Of a stretch of DNA of 64,000 bases, positions 11,513 through 23,649 are shown in pieces. Under the pieces are notes generated by a model. It worked only from the letters and a program-made list of their open reading frames with translations. It searched no databases and was not told the DNA's origin. The first letter of the stretch is position 1. Every line of letters begins with the position of its first letter. The DNA is from Pomphorhynchus laevis (taxonomy: Eukaryota; Acanthocephala; Palaeacanthocephala; Echinorhynchida; Pomphorhynchidae): contig WNNJ02000598.1 of assembly GCA_012934845.2 (NCBI GenBank), forward strand, positions 124,001-188,000, in the 5' to 3' direction. The translations under genes and the position numbers were made by a program.

Positions 11513-12012
11513 GTCTTTTCACAACTACGGAACAATAATGAAAATATTGATTTAATGTTTTGTCGCGTTTGTGCGCCTTCAATAATAATCTAAAAGCATA
11601 GCAAGCATTAAATAGCTAGTCCAAAATGCACAAACGCATAAATTGAAAAAATCTTAAGTTGACACTTTATGGTTCCTTACAATCGCTAGATGTGGTCGAC
11701 ATTTAGATTCGGATTTATATCTGAGCACAATCGTCTAATCTATTCGTGCTTTATTATTTTCCATTGTTTATCTTCTGATATTTGCTGAACAATAATTTTG
11801 TTTTTTAAATCATGTTCGTCACCATTTTTTATCATGTGATCTTCTATCCTGTCAGATTTTTCATAATTTTGACATGGTTTCGCCTAAGTATTAAACTGTC
11901 TTTTAAAGTGTGTATTGTCTTCCCAATATTCTGACATATATATTTAACACAATTATAATATATATATTATATTAACTTATATTAATATATATTAACTCTA
12001 ACACAATTTTAA

Positions 12013-13584
12013 CTTATCATAATTGCTCGGATATTATCTTCGTCAAAACAAATGCAATCAATGAAATCGTATAATAACTCGAAACTGAGTGTCCGTCGAT
12101 CGAAAGATTCAACGACGTCGACGATCATTATATTCATTAATAATCGTTTAGTCGAATGCCCAGACCTGCAAAATTCTTTAAAATATCTGGCTGATTTTAT
12201 TTATCTAAGCTTAAGCCTTCCTGCTAGTACTCTCGATGTAAACGTTCATCCAAGTAAGAAAGTGGTAAAGTTTCTATTCCATGACCGTCTGGTTTTCGCT
12301 GTAGTCAATCTCATCGAGTCAAAGTATATTAGTCATAAACCGTGCGATGAACTTGTGTCTTCTATTAAAAAGCAACATTCAACTTCTTCTTTAATTACTG
12401 TTAGTTCAAATAATAATGTTGTTACAGCTGCTAATAAATCACAGTCACATGTTTTTCGATCCCGAACTGATCCCATGCAGAAGCAACTACTATTTTCTAC
12501 TACAATAGCGGCATCTTCATTGCTTGCATCTACAGTTGCAATTAATGAAAATAATGTCAGCGACGATCTCGATGCGTTTCATTCGCTCAACGATACAGTA
12601 TGTACATTGTTGTCTTCTGGACGTGATCTAGATTTAAAAAGGGAATGGCGTGAATGTAATCTACTGTCATTAAATGAGTTACGTTCACAGCTTACAGTTA
12701 ATTCACATTGTATTAAACTTTTTAAGCAGCTTGTCTACGTAGGAATGGTAAATGATAAGAGCATCCTTGTACAGCTACAGAATGAATTACTATTCGGAAA
12801 CTTTGCGTTAATATGCTCTGAAATGTTTTATCAGATTATTCTAAGCCGATTTGGGAACTTTAATAGGATTGTTATACACTGTTCTTCTTGTTCACCAACC
12901 GATGTTATTTGTAACGCTACTACTATCGAGATCAGCAAACACGTTGGTATCAACAATGTTGTCAAGTGTGGTCTTCGAATATCTGGAATATTGCAGCATG
13001 TGCTAGCCAATGATCGTCAGCTTACAGATCTTTTAGCAGACAAACTTAATTCCTATACTTCAAATATTGAAGAAAGTTGCAAGCACATCATGAGCATTCT
13101 TTTCAACCATCAATTGATGCTAGATGACTATTTCTCCATTCAGCTTGACTTATTGAACGATAACAATACTAGTAGTATGCAAACTTGTTCTTCAATAAAC
13201 CGTTCAGACGATGAAATACAGCATTTCCAGCAGTTGCCTTATGATTTACTATTGGTAACGTTACCTGATCTAATTCCAGGCTACACTCCGCAGTTATCAT
13301 GTATACCGTACTTTCTATGCAGACTTGCTCTTAAAGTTAATTGGCAGTGCGAAAAGGATTGCCTGCACGACATTGCCAAGGAATTGATATTATTGTACAA
13401 ATTCAGAAATATACACAAGCCCACTAGTGAAAACGATAAGCAATCTGAACAAAACGAAGACTGCGTGTTTAAATATATATTTCCTATGATTAAGCAGCAG
13501 TTTAAGCCATCACTGCCTTTCACTGAGTATTTTCAGTCAATCGTTCGCATTCCAGATTTGTTCAAAGTTTTTGAACGCTGTTGA
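12013..13584 (+). CDS. MLH1: MLH1, C-terminal half (DNA mismatch repair MutL homologue)
   Basis: MLH1 pairs with PMS2 in the nucleus to act in mismatch repair. Counting from the Met at 12052 (510 codons), residues 28-34 (FINNRLV) and 62-69 (DVNVHPSK) are the end of the MutL transducer domain. After a variable linker, residues ~222-275 (LVYVGMVNDK...EMFYQIILSRF) start the dimerisation domain; ~404-413 (LPDLIPGYTP) and the terminal FKVFERC are highly conserved, and the final FERC is diagnostic. The frame is open back to 12013. The ATPase half (~first 230 residues of the family) is not seen upstream in this window, so it lies beyond a very long TE-filled intron or is lost. The block has no introns or stops. 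The linker sequence before the transducer relic is unusual. Confidence 0.9.
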   Translation, partial: LIIIARILSSSKQMQSMKSYNNSKLSVRRSKDSTTSTIIIFINNRLVECPDLQNSLKYLADFIYLSLSLPASTLDVNVHPSKKVVKFLFHDRLVFAVVNLIESKYISHKPCDELVSSIKKQHSTSSLITVSSNNNVVTAANKSQSHVFRSRTDPMQKQLLFSTTIAASSLLASTVAINENNVSDDLDAFHSLNDTVCTLLSSGRDLDLKREWRECNLLSLNELRSQLTVNSHCIKLFKQLVYVGMVNDKSILVQLQNELLFGNFALICSEMFYQIILSRFGNFNRIVIHCSSCSPTDVICNATTIEISKHVGINNVVKCGLRISGILQHVLANDRQLTDLLADKLNSYTSNIEESCKHIMSILFNHQLMLDDYFSIQLDLLNDNNTSSMQTCSSINRSDDEIQHFQQLPYDLLLVTLPDLIPGYTPQLSCIPYFLCRLALKVNWQCEKDCLHDIAKELILLYKFRNIHKPTSENDKQSEQNEDCVFKYIFPMIKQQFKPSLPFTEYFQSIVRIPDLFKVFERC

Positions 13585-13686
13585 TCTTCTAATTGGGTTG
13601 CATATTCGATCGATGTGTATGTCTAATACTGTTGACAGACTGTTAATATTGTTTGCTAATAGTTTGCAAAATTGAAAACGATGCGA

Positions 13687-13692
13687 AATAAA
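13687..13692 (+). promoter_or_regulatory. Likely MLH1 poly(A) signal
   Basis: AATAAA lies about 100 bases after the MLH1 stop; further AATAAA-like words follow near 13774 and 13817. It is typical in position, but the motif is common in AT-rich DNA. Confidence 0.4.
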
Positions 13693-13959
13693 CAAGGAAT
13701 CGATTTTGTTTTCATTGTCATAGAGTGAATTTGGTTTATACGTTCCATTCAAATGTAAAATTATTTTGGTAAAATAAAAAAATTCAATTGTAGAACTTTT
13801 AAATGTGTATCTTATAAATAAAAAAATCAAAACGCTGCATAGTCGCAATAAAAATTCCAAAACTACCAATGTATAGGAGATGGCACAAAAACTCAATTCA
13901 ATGTACCCATTTGGATTAAATGACGTGGTACAAGGAATTGACAGCAGTAGTATAGTAAA

Positions 13960-16200
13960 TAATAAACAACTCTATTATAATAATCCGGTTAAAACGCAAA
14001 CCAAGAAGTCATGGTGATAAAAGGAATAGGAAAAATAGAGTTAAAAATATTAAAAAAGATATGTATATAAATGAACAATTAGAAATATTAAAACAACTTT
14101 TTGGAGATGAGCTAAAAGATTTTTTTGTAAATATAACAAGGTTTTCTATAAATGTAATTTGTACAATAAATCAAAGATTAATTAACGACTATGATAGATT
14201 AAGTTGTCCATTTCCTTGAATTTAGTATATGTTAATTTATAGGAACAAAGGAAAATCAAATCAAAGACAAAACGAATTATTCAATATTTCAATGGCAACT
14301 GTTATCATCATCAGAAAAATAAAGATTAAAATTTGGAAAGATTTTATTTTTGATAAAATTAAAAAGAAAATTACAATAACAAACAATCATAAAAGGAAAG
14401 ATAAAATTAATAAAGATATGTATAAAGAACTTACTAAATTAAAGCATAACTATATAATAACAACTATTGATAAAGCTAGTAATAACTTTGTCTTCATATG
14501 CAAAAAGCTTTATTATGATATACTAATGAAAGAGGTTAATTATAATGATTTAAATATAAACACAACATATGAATGTAGTGATTTGAGTTTAGAAATAATT
14601 ATTATGAGTCATTGTTATGTAATGGATAAGAAGGGTAAAAAATTGGATCATATAATAAAACTATACCTATATTATATTGGAATTCAAAATTACATAAAAA
14701 TCCAAAAGTTAAAACACACTTTAAAAATATTGTAAAAATAATCGAAATTAATACTTGTATAAAACACTATTTCAGTATTTATTCTACAAAAGAATTTTTA
14801 GAAGGCACAAAAGGAATAAATTTTCAGAATATAAATACGATTTTATTACGCTTTATACAAATTTAGATTTAGCAGATATTATCTATGTTATAAGGGGTAA
14901 TCTATGTTATAAGATACAATATACGTTATAGATGGAAATGATAAAATGATATTTATTTCTGAACAATTAGAAGTATTAAAATGTTAAGATGATATTTATT
15001 TATGAACATTTAGAAATATTAAAACAACTTTTAAGAGATAATAAGCTGAAAGATCTTTATGTAAATATAAGAAGTTTTTTTAAGATATCATTTGTTCAAT
15101 AAATCAAATATTAATTAAAGACTGTGATAAATTAAGTTGTATAATAGACAGTTATTGTAATACAAAATACTATAATCGTACAATAAATGTTAATAATAAG
15201 AAAAAGTATACACTAAGCATAAACTTCATTGATAAATGTATAGTTAACATAAATATAGGTGAACTATAAAATAATACTAAACTAAAAAAAATAATAGGAT
15301 CAGATATAAGTAAATATATTCCTAAAATAAGGTATAAGCTGTTACGTACATTAGGACGAAAATTTATTAAAATAATTTGAGATTGAAAGCGATAAGTAAC
15401 GATGACATTAAAAATATTATAAAAGTATATGACTATAAGGCTTATCAATGATAATTATAATGTTTGATTGATTTTATCAATGTAATTGTACAATTTTGGA
15501 TTATTATTAAAAAATATTTACTAAAAAACATATGTTGTAATAGTTACAATGCATATCTAACAAAAATTAAACCATCAAGTAAATATAAATATATGGATAA
15601 AATTGAATTAGTAGATTGATAAATCAAAATATTTAAAAGTATGGGCATGTGTATTTAAACAAATAAAGGGTGTTTCGATGGAAGGTAATAGTAGCCCAAT
15701 TATAGCTGACTTGTTTTTAAGCTTTATAGAATACGAATTTGTTCATAACTGTGTAAAAACTAAATCTTAACTAAATAAATATATGAAATATATGTTTCGA
15801 TACATTGATGATATATGTGTGTATTTAACGCCAATAATTTTTATTCGATTTGTGAAAAAGTATTCTGACAGCCTAATTAAAAAATATTATTGATGATAAA
15901 AAAAAGTATTTATCTAGATATAAACACCAAATCGACATTTACTAAAACAATTATTAACTTAGATTGTAAAGATGACATCTTTAAATTTACAAGATAAAAT
16001 TTGCTTTAGCAATCATACATATCAAATAATATTAAATATGATGCATTATCAATTTTTTTCGATTCTTAAATGCATTTGATTATTTACATTGACAAACGTA
16101 TTTTAAAGCCACTATTAAATAACAATATAAAACATTGCAATTTTGAATATAACAATAAATATATCACATTATATGATAAAATTTTACTAATTACCATAAT
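13960..16200 (+). mobile_element. Decayed Penelope-like element(s), plus strand
   Basis: Very AT-rich and broken by many stops, yet PLE reverse-transcriptase words persist in order: TTIDKASNNFVF (14465), LYWNSKLHKNPK-like (14660), YTNLDLADI (14860), KGVSMEGNSSPIIADLFLSF (15665) and FRYIDDICVY (15800), the last being the YxDD catalytic box. The 5' region is present twice (14060-14210 and 14985-15140, both ending aagttgt), so at least one partial duplication is included. The lead-in 14205-14320 matches 57841-57950. No GIY-YIG domain was recognised here. Confidence 0.65.
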
Positions 16201-16208
16201 TTGTAATA

Positions 16209-16345
16209 ATCTTCGAATACTAGGCGTTATTTTACTATAGTATTAGTCTTCGAATACTAGGCATTATTTTACAATAATATTAGTCTTCGAATACTAGGCG
16301 TTATTTTACTATAATATTAGTCTTCGAATACTAGGCGTTATTTTA
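16209..16345. repeat. 37-bp minisatellite, about 4 copies
   Basis: Unit tcttcgaatactaggcgtta plus ttttactataatattag, repeated about four times head to tail with only one or two differences between copies. It abuts a LINE reverse-transcriptase fragment. Confidence 0.92.
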
Positions 16346-16485
16346 CCGCCAACCTGTCTTGGTCTCTTCATATTGATGAGGTCGTCAGAAAATGCAGTAG
16401 CCGACTTCATCTGCTAAGGCTCATTCCAACATTAGGAGCCTCTCCCACTCAGTTAGAGGTTGTATATATTGCATTAGTAAGATCA
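16346..16485 (+). pseudogene. LINE reverse-transcriptase C-terminal fragment
   Basis: Plus-strand translation reads LSWSLHIDEVV-like then RKCSSRLHLLRLIP and TQLEVVYIALVRS. This is the conserved region after the YADD box in CR1/RTE/Jockey-type LINEs (W..HI..i..k...rL..Lr.L...VY.alirs). Only ~45 codons remain. It is not the same copy as the RT at 17.1-18.0 kb. Confidence 0.6.
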
Positions 16486-17079
16486 ATCAATAGTAGTTTT
16501 CTTCAAAATCATTTAAATGATTTAATTAATATATGCTTTAAACTATGGTGCCATAAATAAAATTATTCAAGAAGTTATCAAATATACAAATCGTAAAAAT
16601 ATTATGAAAGACAAATTTAAATTCTTAGTTGAAAATGTTTTTATGAACGCGTAGGAAATAATACTGTACTGTTTTAGTATAACAATTCTCTATATTATCA
16701 AAGTACATCAGAGGAAATACATCAATGACATGTATTTGACCGGCTGTTATGTTGGACCTAGGAATATGCGCTGGAATATGATAACGTAGTAGTTTCTCCT
16801 GAGGATAATCTGAATTATAAAGATCTTAATTTAAAATACCGGATTACAAAAAGAATATTATGATATTTATATATTTTAAGTTTATGTATTGTACAAAATA
16901 CGTAGATTCATTAATTGATTTGATATTTAACAAGATTAATTTAAAAGAAACTGTTAATCGACCGAAACTAGGAAACTCTGGAAAATATAACATTAATGAA
17001 ATTAATGTATGATTAAGAGAACAAGTAAAATCATTTTACATAATATGTAATAATATCAGTTTTTTTCAAAATCATTAAA

Positions 17080-18060
17080 AAAAACCATTTCACTACTCTT
17101 AACAAGCTCTTAAAACGCCCATTTCACTACTCCCTACTCTTTCTAAGCTCTTAGAACGCCTCATCTTAATACAGATCAACGCTTATCTCTCATCCAATCT
17201 GTACCCTCCTTTCAAATCCGCTTTTCGCTATCATCACTCCACATAAATCGCCTACATTAAAGTTTACAACGACTTACTCATTTCTCGAGACAAGGCTCTA
17301 TATAGTGTTCTCATCTTCCTCGACCTCTCCTCCGGCTTACACATTGTCGACCACTCCGTCCTCCTTTCTCGCCTTCGTTATGATTACGGCTTTTCTTCCT
17401 CCTTCGTTGCATGGTTTTCCTCATATCTATCCGACCGTTCATTTCGCGTCTGTTCTAATTCATCATCCTTCCCTCCCTATTTTTTGCGGGGTTCCACAAG
17501 GTTCTGTCCCAGGTCCCCTGATTTTCTCTCTTCTGCTTGGCGATCTCTCTCCGTTTATCAAACCTTACTCCTTTAACGTCATGCAATACGCCGATAGCAT
17601 CCTCATCTATGATCATGCACCCCCACATCGCATACACGATATCGCATTTCTACCTCCAACTGTCTTTCTTCTATCAACAAACGTATTTCCAATATCCATC
17701 TCGTTCTAAACCCCGACAAGTCCAAAATGATGTGGATCTTCCCCCGTAAACCAAACATATCTCCTCCCCCTGTATTTTTTGCCTTACCGATTATCCAAAT
17801 AGTACGCAATCTCACTTGCCTAGGCTTCCATTTCGATGATCATCTTTCCCTTAAACCCTTCGTTCGCAATAAGGCCCACTCGTCTAGCTTAATTCTCCGT
17901 GATATCCGCCGTATCCGCCCCCTTATCGACTTCCGTTCTTGTATGTCTCTTCTTTCATCGCTTCTCTTCCCTAAAATCGATTACTGCCTCAGCCTTTTCG
18001 CAAATTTAACAAAATTCATCATCCTACCCCTACAACGAATAATATATAGATATAAAAGTT
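17080..18060 (+). pseudogene. CR1/L2-like LINE reverse transcriptase
   Basis: Conserved RT blocks run in order on the plus strand: LSKLLERLILIQINAYLSSN (~17085-17200), PPFKSAFRYHHST, VLIFLDLSSGLHIVDHSVLL, GVPQGSVPGPLIFSLLLGDL, MQYADSILIY (catalytic box with one Asp lost) and, after a shift of frame near 17715, CLGFHFDDHLSLKP...RIRPLIDFRS...PKIDYC. This is the CR1/L2-type pattern. GC content (~45%) is clearly higher than in flanking DNA, pointing to a younger or different-origin insertion. It is dead through frame changes and an early stop near HHST. Confidence 0.88.
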
Positions 18061-18404
18061 TGGTTATAAAAACAAATAAAATGTTGGGTTGGTTTTAGAA
18101 TATCTAAAAATGGTTTTGGCAAATAATTTGTTCGAATAGGAAAATCCACACTTCATAACATGACAGTTCTTCCTGATGACCACTATTCCTTATTCGGATA
18201 CACCGTAACTATTATTTATTAGTCAATTCATAAAAATTGATTTTTATTTTAAATTTCAATATTTTTTAATAAATATTAGTTGTATAAATTTTGTATATAA
18301 TGAATTCAGAAAAAATTCTTATTTAAACAAGTTTTCACAGCACAGTTTCGGTAACTGACTGATACCATCGTCAGGATAATCTAATTCCCGAATCTAATGC
18401 GGAA

Positions 18405-18439
18405 CAGCAGCTCCGGCTGTTTGTCAGCCAGAGCTGCTG
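18405..18439. repeat. 15-bp hairpin
   Basis: cagcagctccggctg at 18405-18419 pairs with cagccagagctgctg at 18425-18439 with one mismatch and a 5-base loop. Just upstream, the minus strand of 18350-18385 has a hammerhead-like word (CTGACGATGGTA...TACCGAAACTG), with C for U in the core. Confidence 0.7.
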
Positions 18440-21400
18440 CTGGTAGTCCAAAAAAATGAAAAAATACCTGTTATGAAAGCTAAGCGTTGGCTATTTGTAG
18501 TTGCTTTAACGCCTCCCGTATTTTACGCTGGAAACTGGTTGTGCTTTCATGCTTTTTTCAGTAGCAGGCGTGGCAAGATATAAGATTGTTGTAATCATTA
18601 ATATCAAACAAATTACTATTTCATGTTGTGAAAGTAGAAGTTTAAAGAAGTACTGCAAATTAATGTCAGTCTCTAAGTAGTATAGTAGTAGAAGAACATC
18701 TAACTGTATATTCCTAGTTTGATGAAAATCAAAGCCAGGATTTTTGGCTAAATCTTTTTAAAGTGCAAAAACATTTGATGTTCTTCACTGTTAAAACAAT
18801 TTTTCAATATAAAATTCTCTTAGTTCGATTTATTGGCTAAGTATGACCACGTAAAGAACCCTATGAGAGTTTACATCAGATAAGCTTGATACTCTCACTA
18901 GACATAGTTGGTCACAGTTCATAAGTTTCAATTGACAACTTTAACCCCTATATGTGTGCAGGTTGGTCTAGATAAGACCCTAATCTCACAAAAGTCTTAT
19001 TACCAACTTACTTTTTTATGAACCCAATTGAAGCTAGGAGTCTTATAAAAAAACAACTCCAAGCAGATCAAAAAAAAGAAAAAAGATTCATTTTTTAAAT
19101 AAAAATACACTTGCAGTAAAGACACCTTCATTTATTTCGCTGTCCCTTCTTCCCATGTATCTCCTGTCTTGACATAGAAAATGATGCGGTAATTAGGTTA
19201 GGTTACGGAATATATAAAGTCGTTTGCTGTTTGTTTAGGTCTAGTCCTACTCATCTGGCAAATTCGACTCTTCGTCCGTTTACTCTGAGAAGCTGTGGAA
19301 CAACCGTGTGCCACCCGAAGGCTACATCTATATGCATAGTTATAATCCTCTTCAGGAGAAGTTAAAACCGTTCTTCGTTGACCAGTTCAGGGATTATATC
19401 CTTAGGCATCGTCTTTAGTATTTGTTCATAAGCTGCAAGTTCATGAGTATTCCTAGGTTTGAATTTATTGTTCACCAAGACCGCCGATATTTTGGCTACG
19501 ATTTCGTAAATCTTTGAAACAACAAAGCCTGTCGGTTGCTCTATTGTCATCATCGGTTGATATTTCTGGCCATTTTTTCTTAAACTCGTTGATCTGATGT
19601 TTTAGACTCTGTATCTGTTGATACATTGTCTGCATGGCCGCATTTGTTGAGTTGTTCGACATATCGCTGATTGATGTTGATGAAGTGTTTGATCTAAGGT
19701 TTTTGAAGACTGGTATCTGATCTATTTTTAGATCGGGGTGCTTTTCAGCTCCAAAAGTAATGAAAATTGCTTGTAGGCACGGAAAGAAGAGATCTTAAAT
19801 AAGGTTCAGGAATTTTGTTTAGGAATTATTCAGCAATTTTTAGATTCTTAGCCCGACGATGGTAGTTAGTTACAGAAAATTTGATATGAAAAGTTGTTTA
19901 AATAAGAATTGTATGGAATCGTTATATTTAAAATATCGATGGGATTATTTACAGAAATCTTATTATTATTTATTATTTATAATTAATTATCTTTATTCTA
20001 AATTTATATATAATATATAATACGTAGACTCAGTTACTGATATGACTTGTACAGATAGCATCTACATGAATGACGTACTAGAAAAGCAGTTCTTGGAAAC
20101 ATGATTTTAAACACGCGCACATTTTAAGAGAAATTTTTTCAAGGTATGGTTACATCGAGAAATGCAACTTCAGAATGTTTTGTAAACCCTCAACAAATAT
20201 TGAGCCTTAAAATTTACATATCAGTACTACGATCGATTTAAATATAGTCATTTTGAAGGCGAACAGTAGAAGGTTTAAACAGTAATAAGTACTTTTCTAA
20301 AAAATTAGTGGTGCATTGATAAATACTTGATATATGTATACCAAATGTTAAGACTTCTAGCCTCTATCTGTGAAAATTATCTGCATATGTGGTGCTATAC
20401 AAAATATTTACAATGTCTTTTACTATTAAATTTAATCCTTCACTTTACAATGATTCAAATCAGCTAAGTTTATGTATTTAATATAGTTATAAAATTAAAA
20501 AAATAATGATGCTAAATTAAAATTTAATAATTGAATAATAAATAATTATAAATAATAAATAATGTTTATAAGATTTTATATAATTTATATCAAGTTAAAA
20601 TACAAAATTAAAATTTAAAATAAAAGTCAAATTATACTTTTAATTATAAGTTATACGTTAGTTAGTATATTTTTGAGGTTGAAAAGTTTTATTTACTGAT
20701 AAGATTAAATCATAGGTAAATTACTAATAATTAATAATAAATGTAAATAAAAATATTAGTTATAATTATTTATTAATAATTTATTAATAAATAATTTACT
20801 AATAAATAATAAATAATGAATAATTAACTCAACAAAAATGTATAGTAAAAATATTTGTTACTATAAATCTGGCAGATATTACTTATCTAATGATTTACCG
20901 CTACAACACAAACATTAAATTATCGTTTATGCAAAAAAACAACAAAATCAGTTGATTGAAACATTCCATTTTCATAGTTTTTGATAACTGCTACCGTATT
21001 CGTGCCCAAATATCATTTGATGGTTATTCTTATGATAGCAACATCCATCGAAACAGCAAACTTAAACCTGATATGTATTGTTTGTATGGTGGTAAAATTC
21101 ATCGTTTCTAGGTTTTATAATTTAATCATCATTTTAAAAATATTCACATTTAATGTTTAAGTTAAAAAACATGCAATTTTCAACAATTATATTTTAAAAA
21201 TTGAAAATTTAAAACTATCATTTAATATTAAGAGAGACACAAGTTTTGATCTTTGCTTCTTACCAGTCAATCTCAACAGCATTAATAACTACATATGATA
21301 TGTTGCCTCTAAAAAATATATATCTAGTCTAGAAAATATATCGATTTCAGTAAAGCAGTCCTGACAGTAGAGTGACAATTTATCACCACTTGACCGGACG

Positions 21401-22065
21401 TCGAAATGTTAAGCCAGTCTGCAAATGAGATTTTCAAAAATCAATTCAAATTTAAAATAAAATTATTGATTTAGCCTTGAAATGATATTTGTATACTTTA
21501 TTCGTTTAAATATCAAAGTTTTACTATATATTCGTACTTATTGAACTTTCAAAATGACGAACAGAAATAACAAATGATTACATATATTAATAAATAAAGA
21601 TTTTCTTAAGAACTCACATATAGTAATATTAAAGATTTCGTTATTAGTAATTGTATATTTAACATGTTTATATTGTGTTTGCACTTAACAAACAAGTATC
21701 TAAAAATTTGAATATGTCATATTTTCCATATAGCTTACAATTATCATAATGTCAATGAAATTGACCAAATTAACATTCAAACCTAAATGCTTTCTAGATG
21801 TGAATATTAATATGATTCAATTATATTTCTTATTCTTAACAAAGACATAAACAATTTATGATAACCTAACCGATTACAAAATCATATAATGAAAACTTGT
21901 TATTGTTTAACTTTAAATCTTTAATTTGCACATTGAAGAATACAGTAACAATTGGGATAATGATTAATTTATTGTTCATCATAATGAAACCACGTATAAC
22001 TATGAAAAGGCCGAATCAAGCAACGATAATGGTGTATTATGCGATTCTCCTTTGAAATATAATTT
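18440..22065. other. AT-rich stretch without a recognisable gene
   Basis: Mostly simple AT-rich DNA, with near-repetitive aataataaat tracts at 20500-20850. The only coding hint is at 19662-19362, minus strand (MSNNSTNAAMQTMYQQIQSL and, in another frame, FKPRNTHELAAYEQILKTMP). That pair looks like one frameshifted protein of about 100 residues with an N-terminal coiled coil, perhaps a transposon ORF1, but no family is recognised. Confidence 0.5.
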
Positions 22066-22790
22066 TTATCGATGACACCACAGCCCTGTTCACTGGACGC
22101 AGATGTAAAGACGTAATCTCAATCATCAGTCGGTTCTTCTTAAGATTAAAACACCAGCTTCCACTGTCCAATCTTATTTTAAACTCCGCGAAATCGCAGG
22201 TGGTTGTCTTTCATGGCTCCCCTGCAACAAAGCAAAAAAATTAAGAGATTAGCACTCTCTGCGCTTTGCCTCTGAACCACTCCCCACCTTTACAAGTCGA
22301 GTAAAATACCTGGGGTTCACCGTCACGGTGAACTGGTCGGCTAAAGCTGACCTGGATATATTCAAACGTATCCTGAAGAAAGCTAGGTGGGTCCTGAAAC
22401 GGGCTCAACATCTGTCATTGAACGAGTAAACCCAGGTGCCCCTCTGAAGCACTTAGGCTATCTCGGGATTAGTCTTCTTTTCTAGAGGATGTCCCCAGAG
22501 CAAATGCTTAGATTTCTTAAGCTCCTCGTCTCGCGTTTACCCAGCATAGTCCGTCTCGATTGGATTCTTCGGAGGGTGAAAGACCCTGGGTGGTTCAGTC
22601 GAAATGCGGCGTGTTGGATCGGTTGGAGGGCTCAGATCCCCCTGGACCTACGGCCGTGAGTCATGTAGGAAGACTAACAATGTCATTATTGATTTGTTTT
22701 CGTCTAGTTCTTTTGCTTTCTGTTTTCTCTGTTTATGTTTATCCTTATGTTTAGTTATTTAATAAAATCCTTACTTATTTTTGTCATATT
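22066..22790 (+). mobile_element. LINE family A, 3' end copy
   Basis: Plus-strand sequence encodes the same segment as 51000-50454 on the other strand: DDTTALFTGRRCKDVI, ISRFFLRLK, NLILNSAKSQVVVFHGS, then VKYLGFTVTV-like and the tail RVKDPGWFSRNAACWIGW. It is 5'-truncated, as LINE insertions often are, starting within the RT at the YADDT box, and ends with a run into aataaaatcc near 22760. Frame changes occur after GSPATK and later. Confidence 0.85.
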
Positions 22791-22799
22791 TCAGAGATA

Positions 22800-23648
22800 A
22801 CGCTGAAGAAAAGTTGTGTCTAATATGGTCAAATGTTATAAATTTTGGGATTTAAAAAAGTCGGCTTAATTCAATTATTTTGTTGTTCTTTTAAATACAA
22901 GAACGACATATAAATAATTGTTTATTTAATTGTATTGCTATTTTAATACGCACATTTGATTGTTTCGATTTTTCAACACGCACACCTAAGAATAAAGAGC
23001 CATGTATTCGATGTATATTATGTTTACTAAATTTAATTAAAGTTGCTCAACGCTACTTATAAGGACATATATAAACAGTGCAAATTGAATTAGATAACGA
23101 TAAAATAATGAACTTCTGAATTAAATATAATTTTGCTGAAATGTGTAATCCTTAAAAAAACGAACCACGCATTCTGTTGATGCGTTAAGATTTATCAGCA
23201 GAATTCGTAGGCTAAAAAATCATTTAAATGAACTATCTTTTATGTAAATTATAGTTTTCAAATGATAGCAACAACAATTAAGGAGCTTTACTAAAATTAC
23301 ACAAACGTATTAAACATCGATGTCCGGAAGATTGAAAAAAGGTACACCCGATAATTTACAATTCACGTTCATATATAAATACCTTCACATTTCATCGAAT
23401 AAGTAATAATATGTATTTATCCCAAATGTAAATATAATTGATTTCGAGAGTAATTGCCAGTTGTGATTCTTTTGGAACCATTATTTATATAATCACACGT
23501 ATTTGTTAACAACATTAAATAAACACTTTTTATCTTTCCTTTAAAAGTTTCGGTGATTTTAGTAAATATTATTTATATTTTTATCTCTTACATTTCTTCA
23601 GTCAGAATTAGATTTTTTCAGATTATTTGTTACATTTTTAGAATGAAA
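22800..23648. other. AT-rich spacer
   Basis: No ORF above background and no element recognised. The sequence is low-complexity AT-rich. Confidence 0.5.
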
Positions 23649-23649
23649 A

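Noticed and set aside
11313-11513. ORFs across the 11.1-11.5-kb repeat (both strands)
   Set aside because: They translate the ribozyme repeat, and the same words in other copies are not open.
13537-13896. Minus-strand ORF of 119 codons opposite the MLH1 end
   Set aside because: It is antisense to conserved MLH1 codons and AT-rich 3' flank, with a Phe/Leu-rich product and no family; a shadow frame.
16209-16345. 37-bp repeat as a CRISPR array
   Set aside because: Units are directly adjacent with no spacers, so it is a minisatellite.
16375-16410. Hammerhead from the word attgatgaggtcgtcag
   Set aside because: No GAAA box or closing stems nearby; it lies in a LINE RT fragment (SLHIDEVVRKC).
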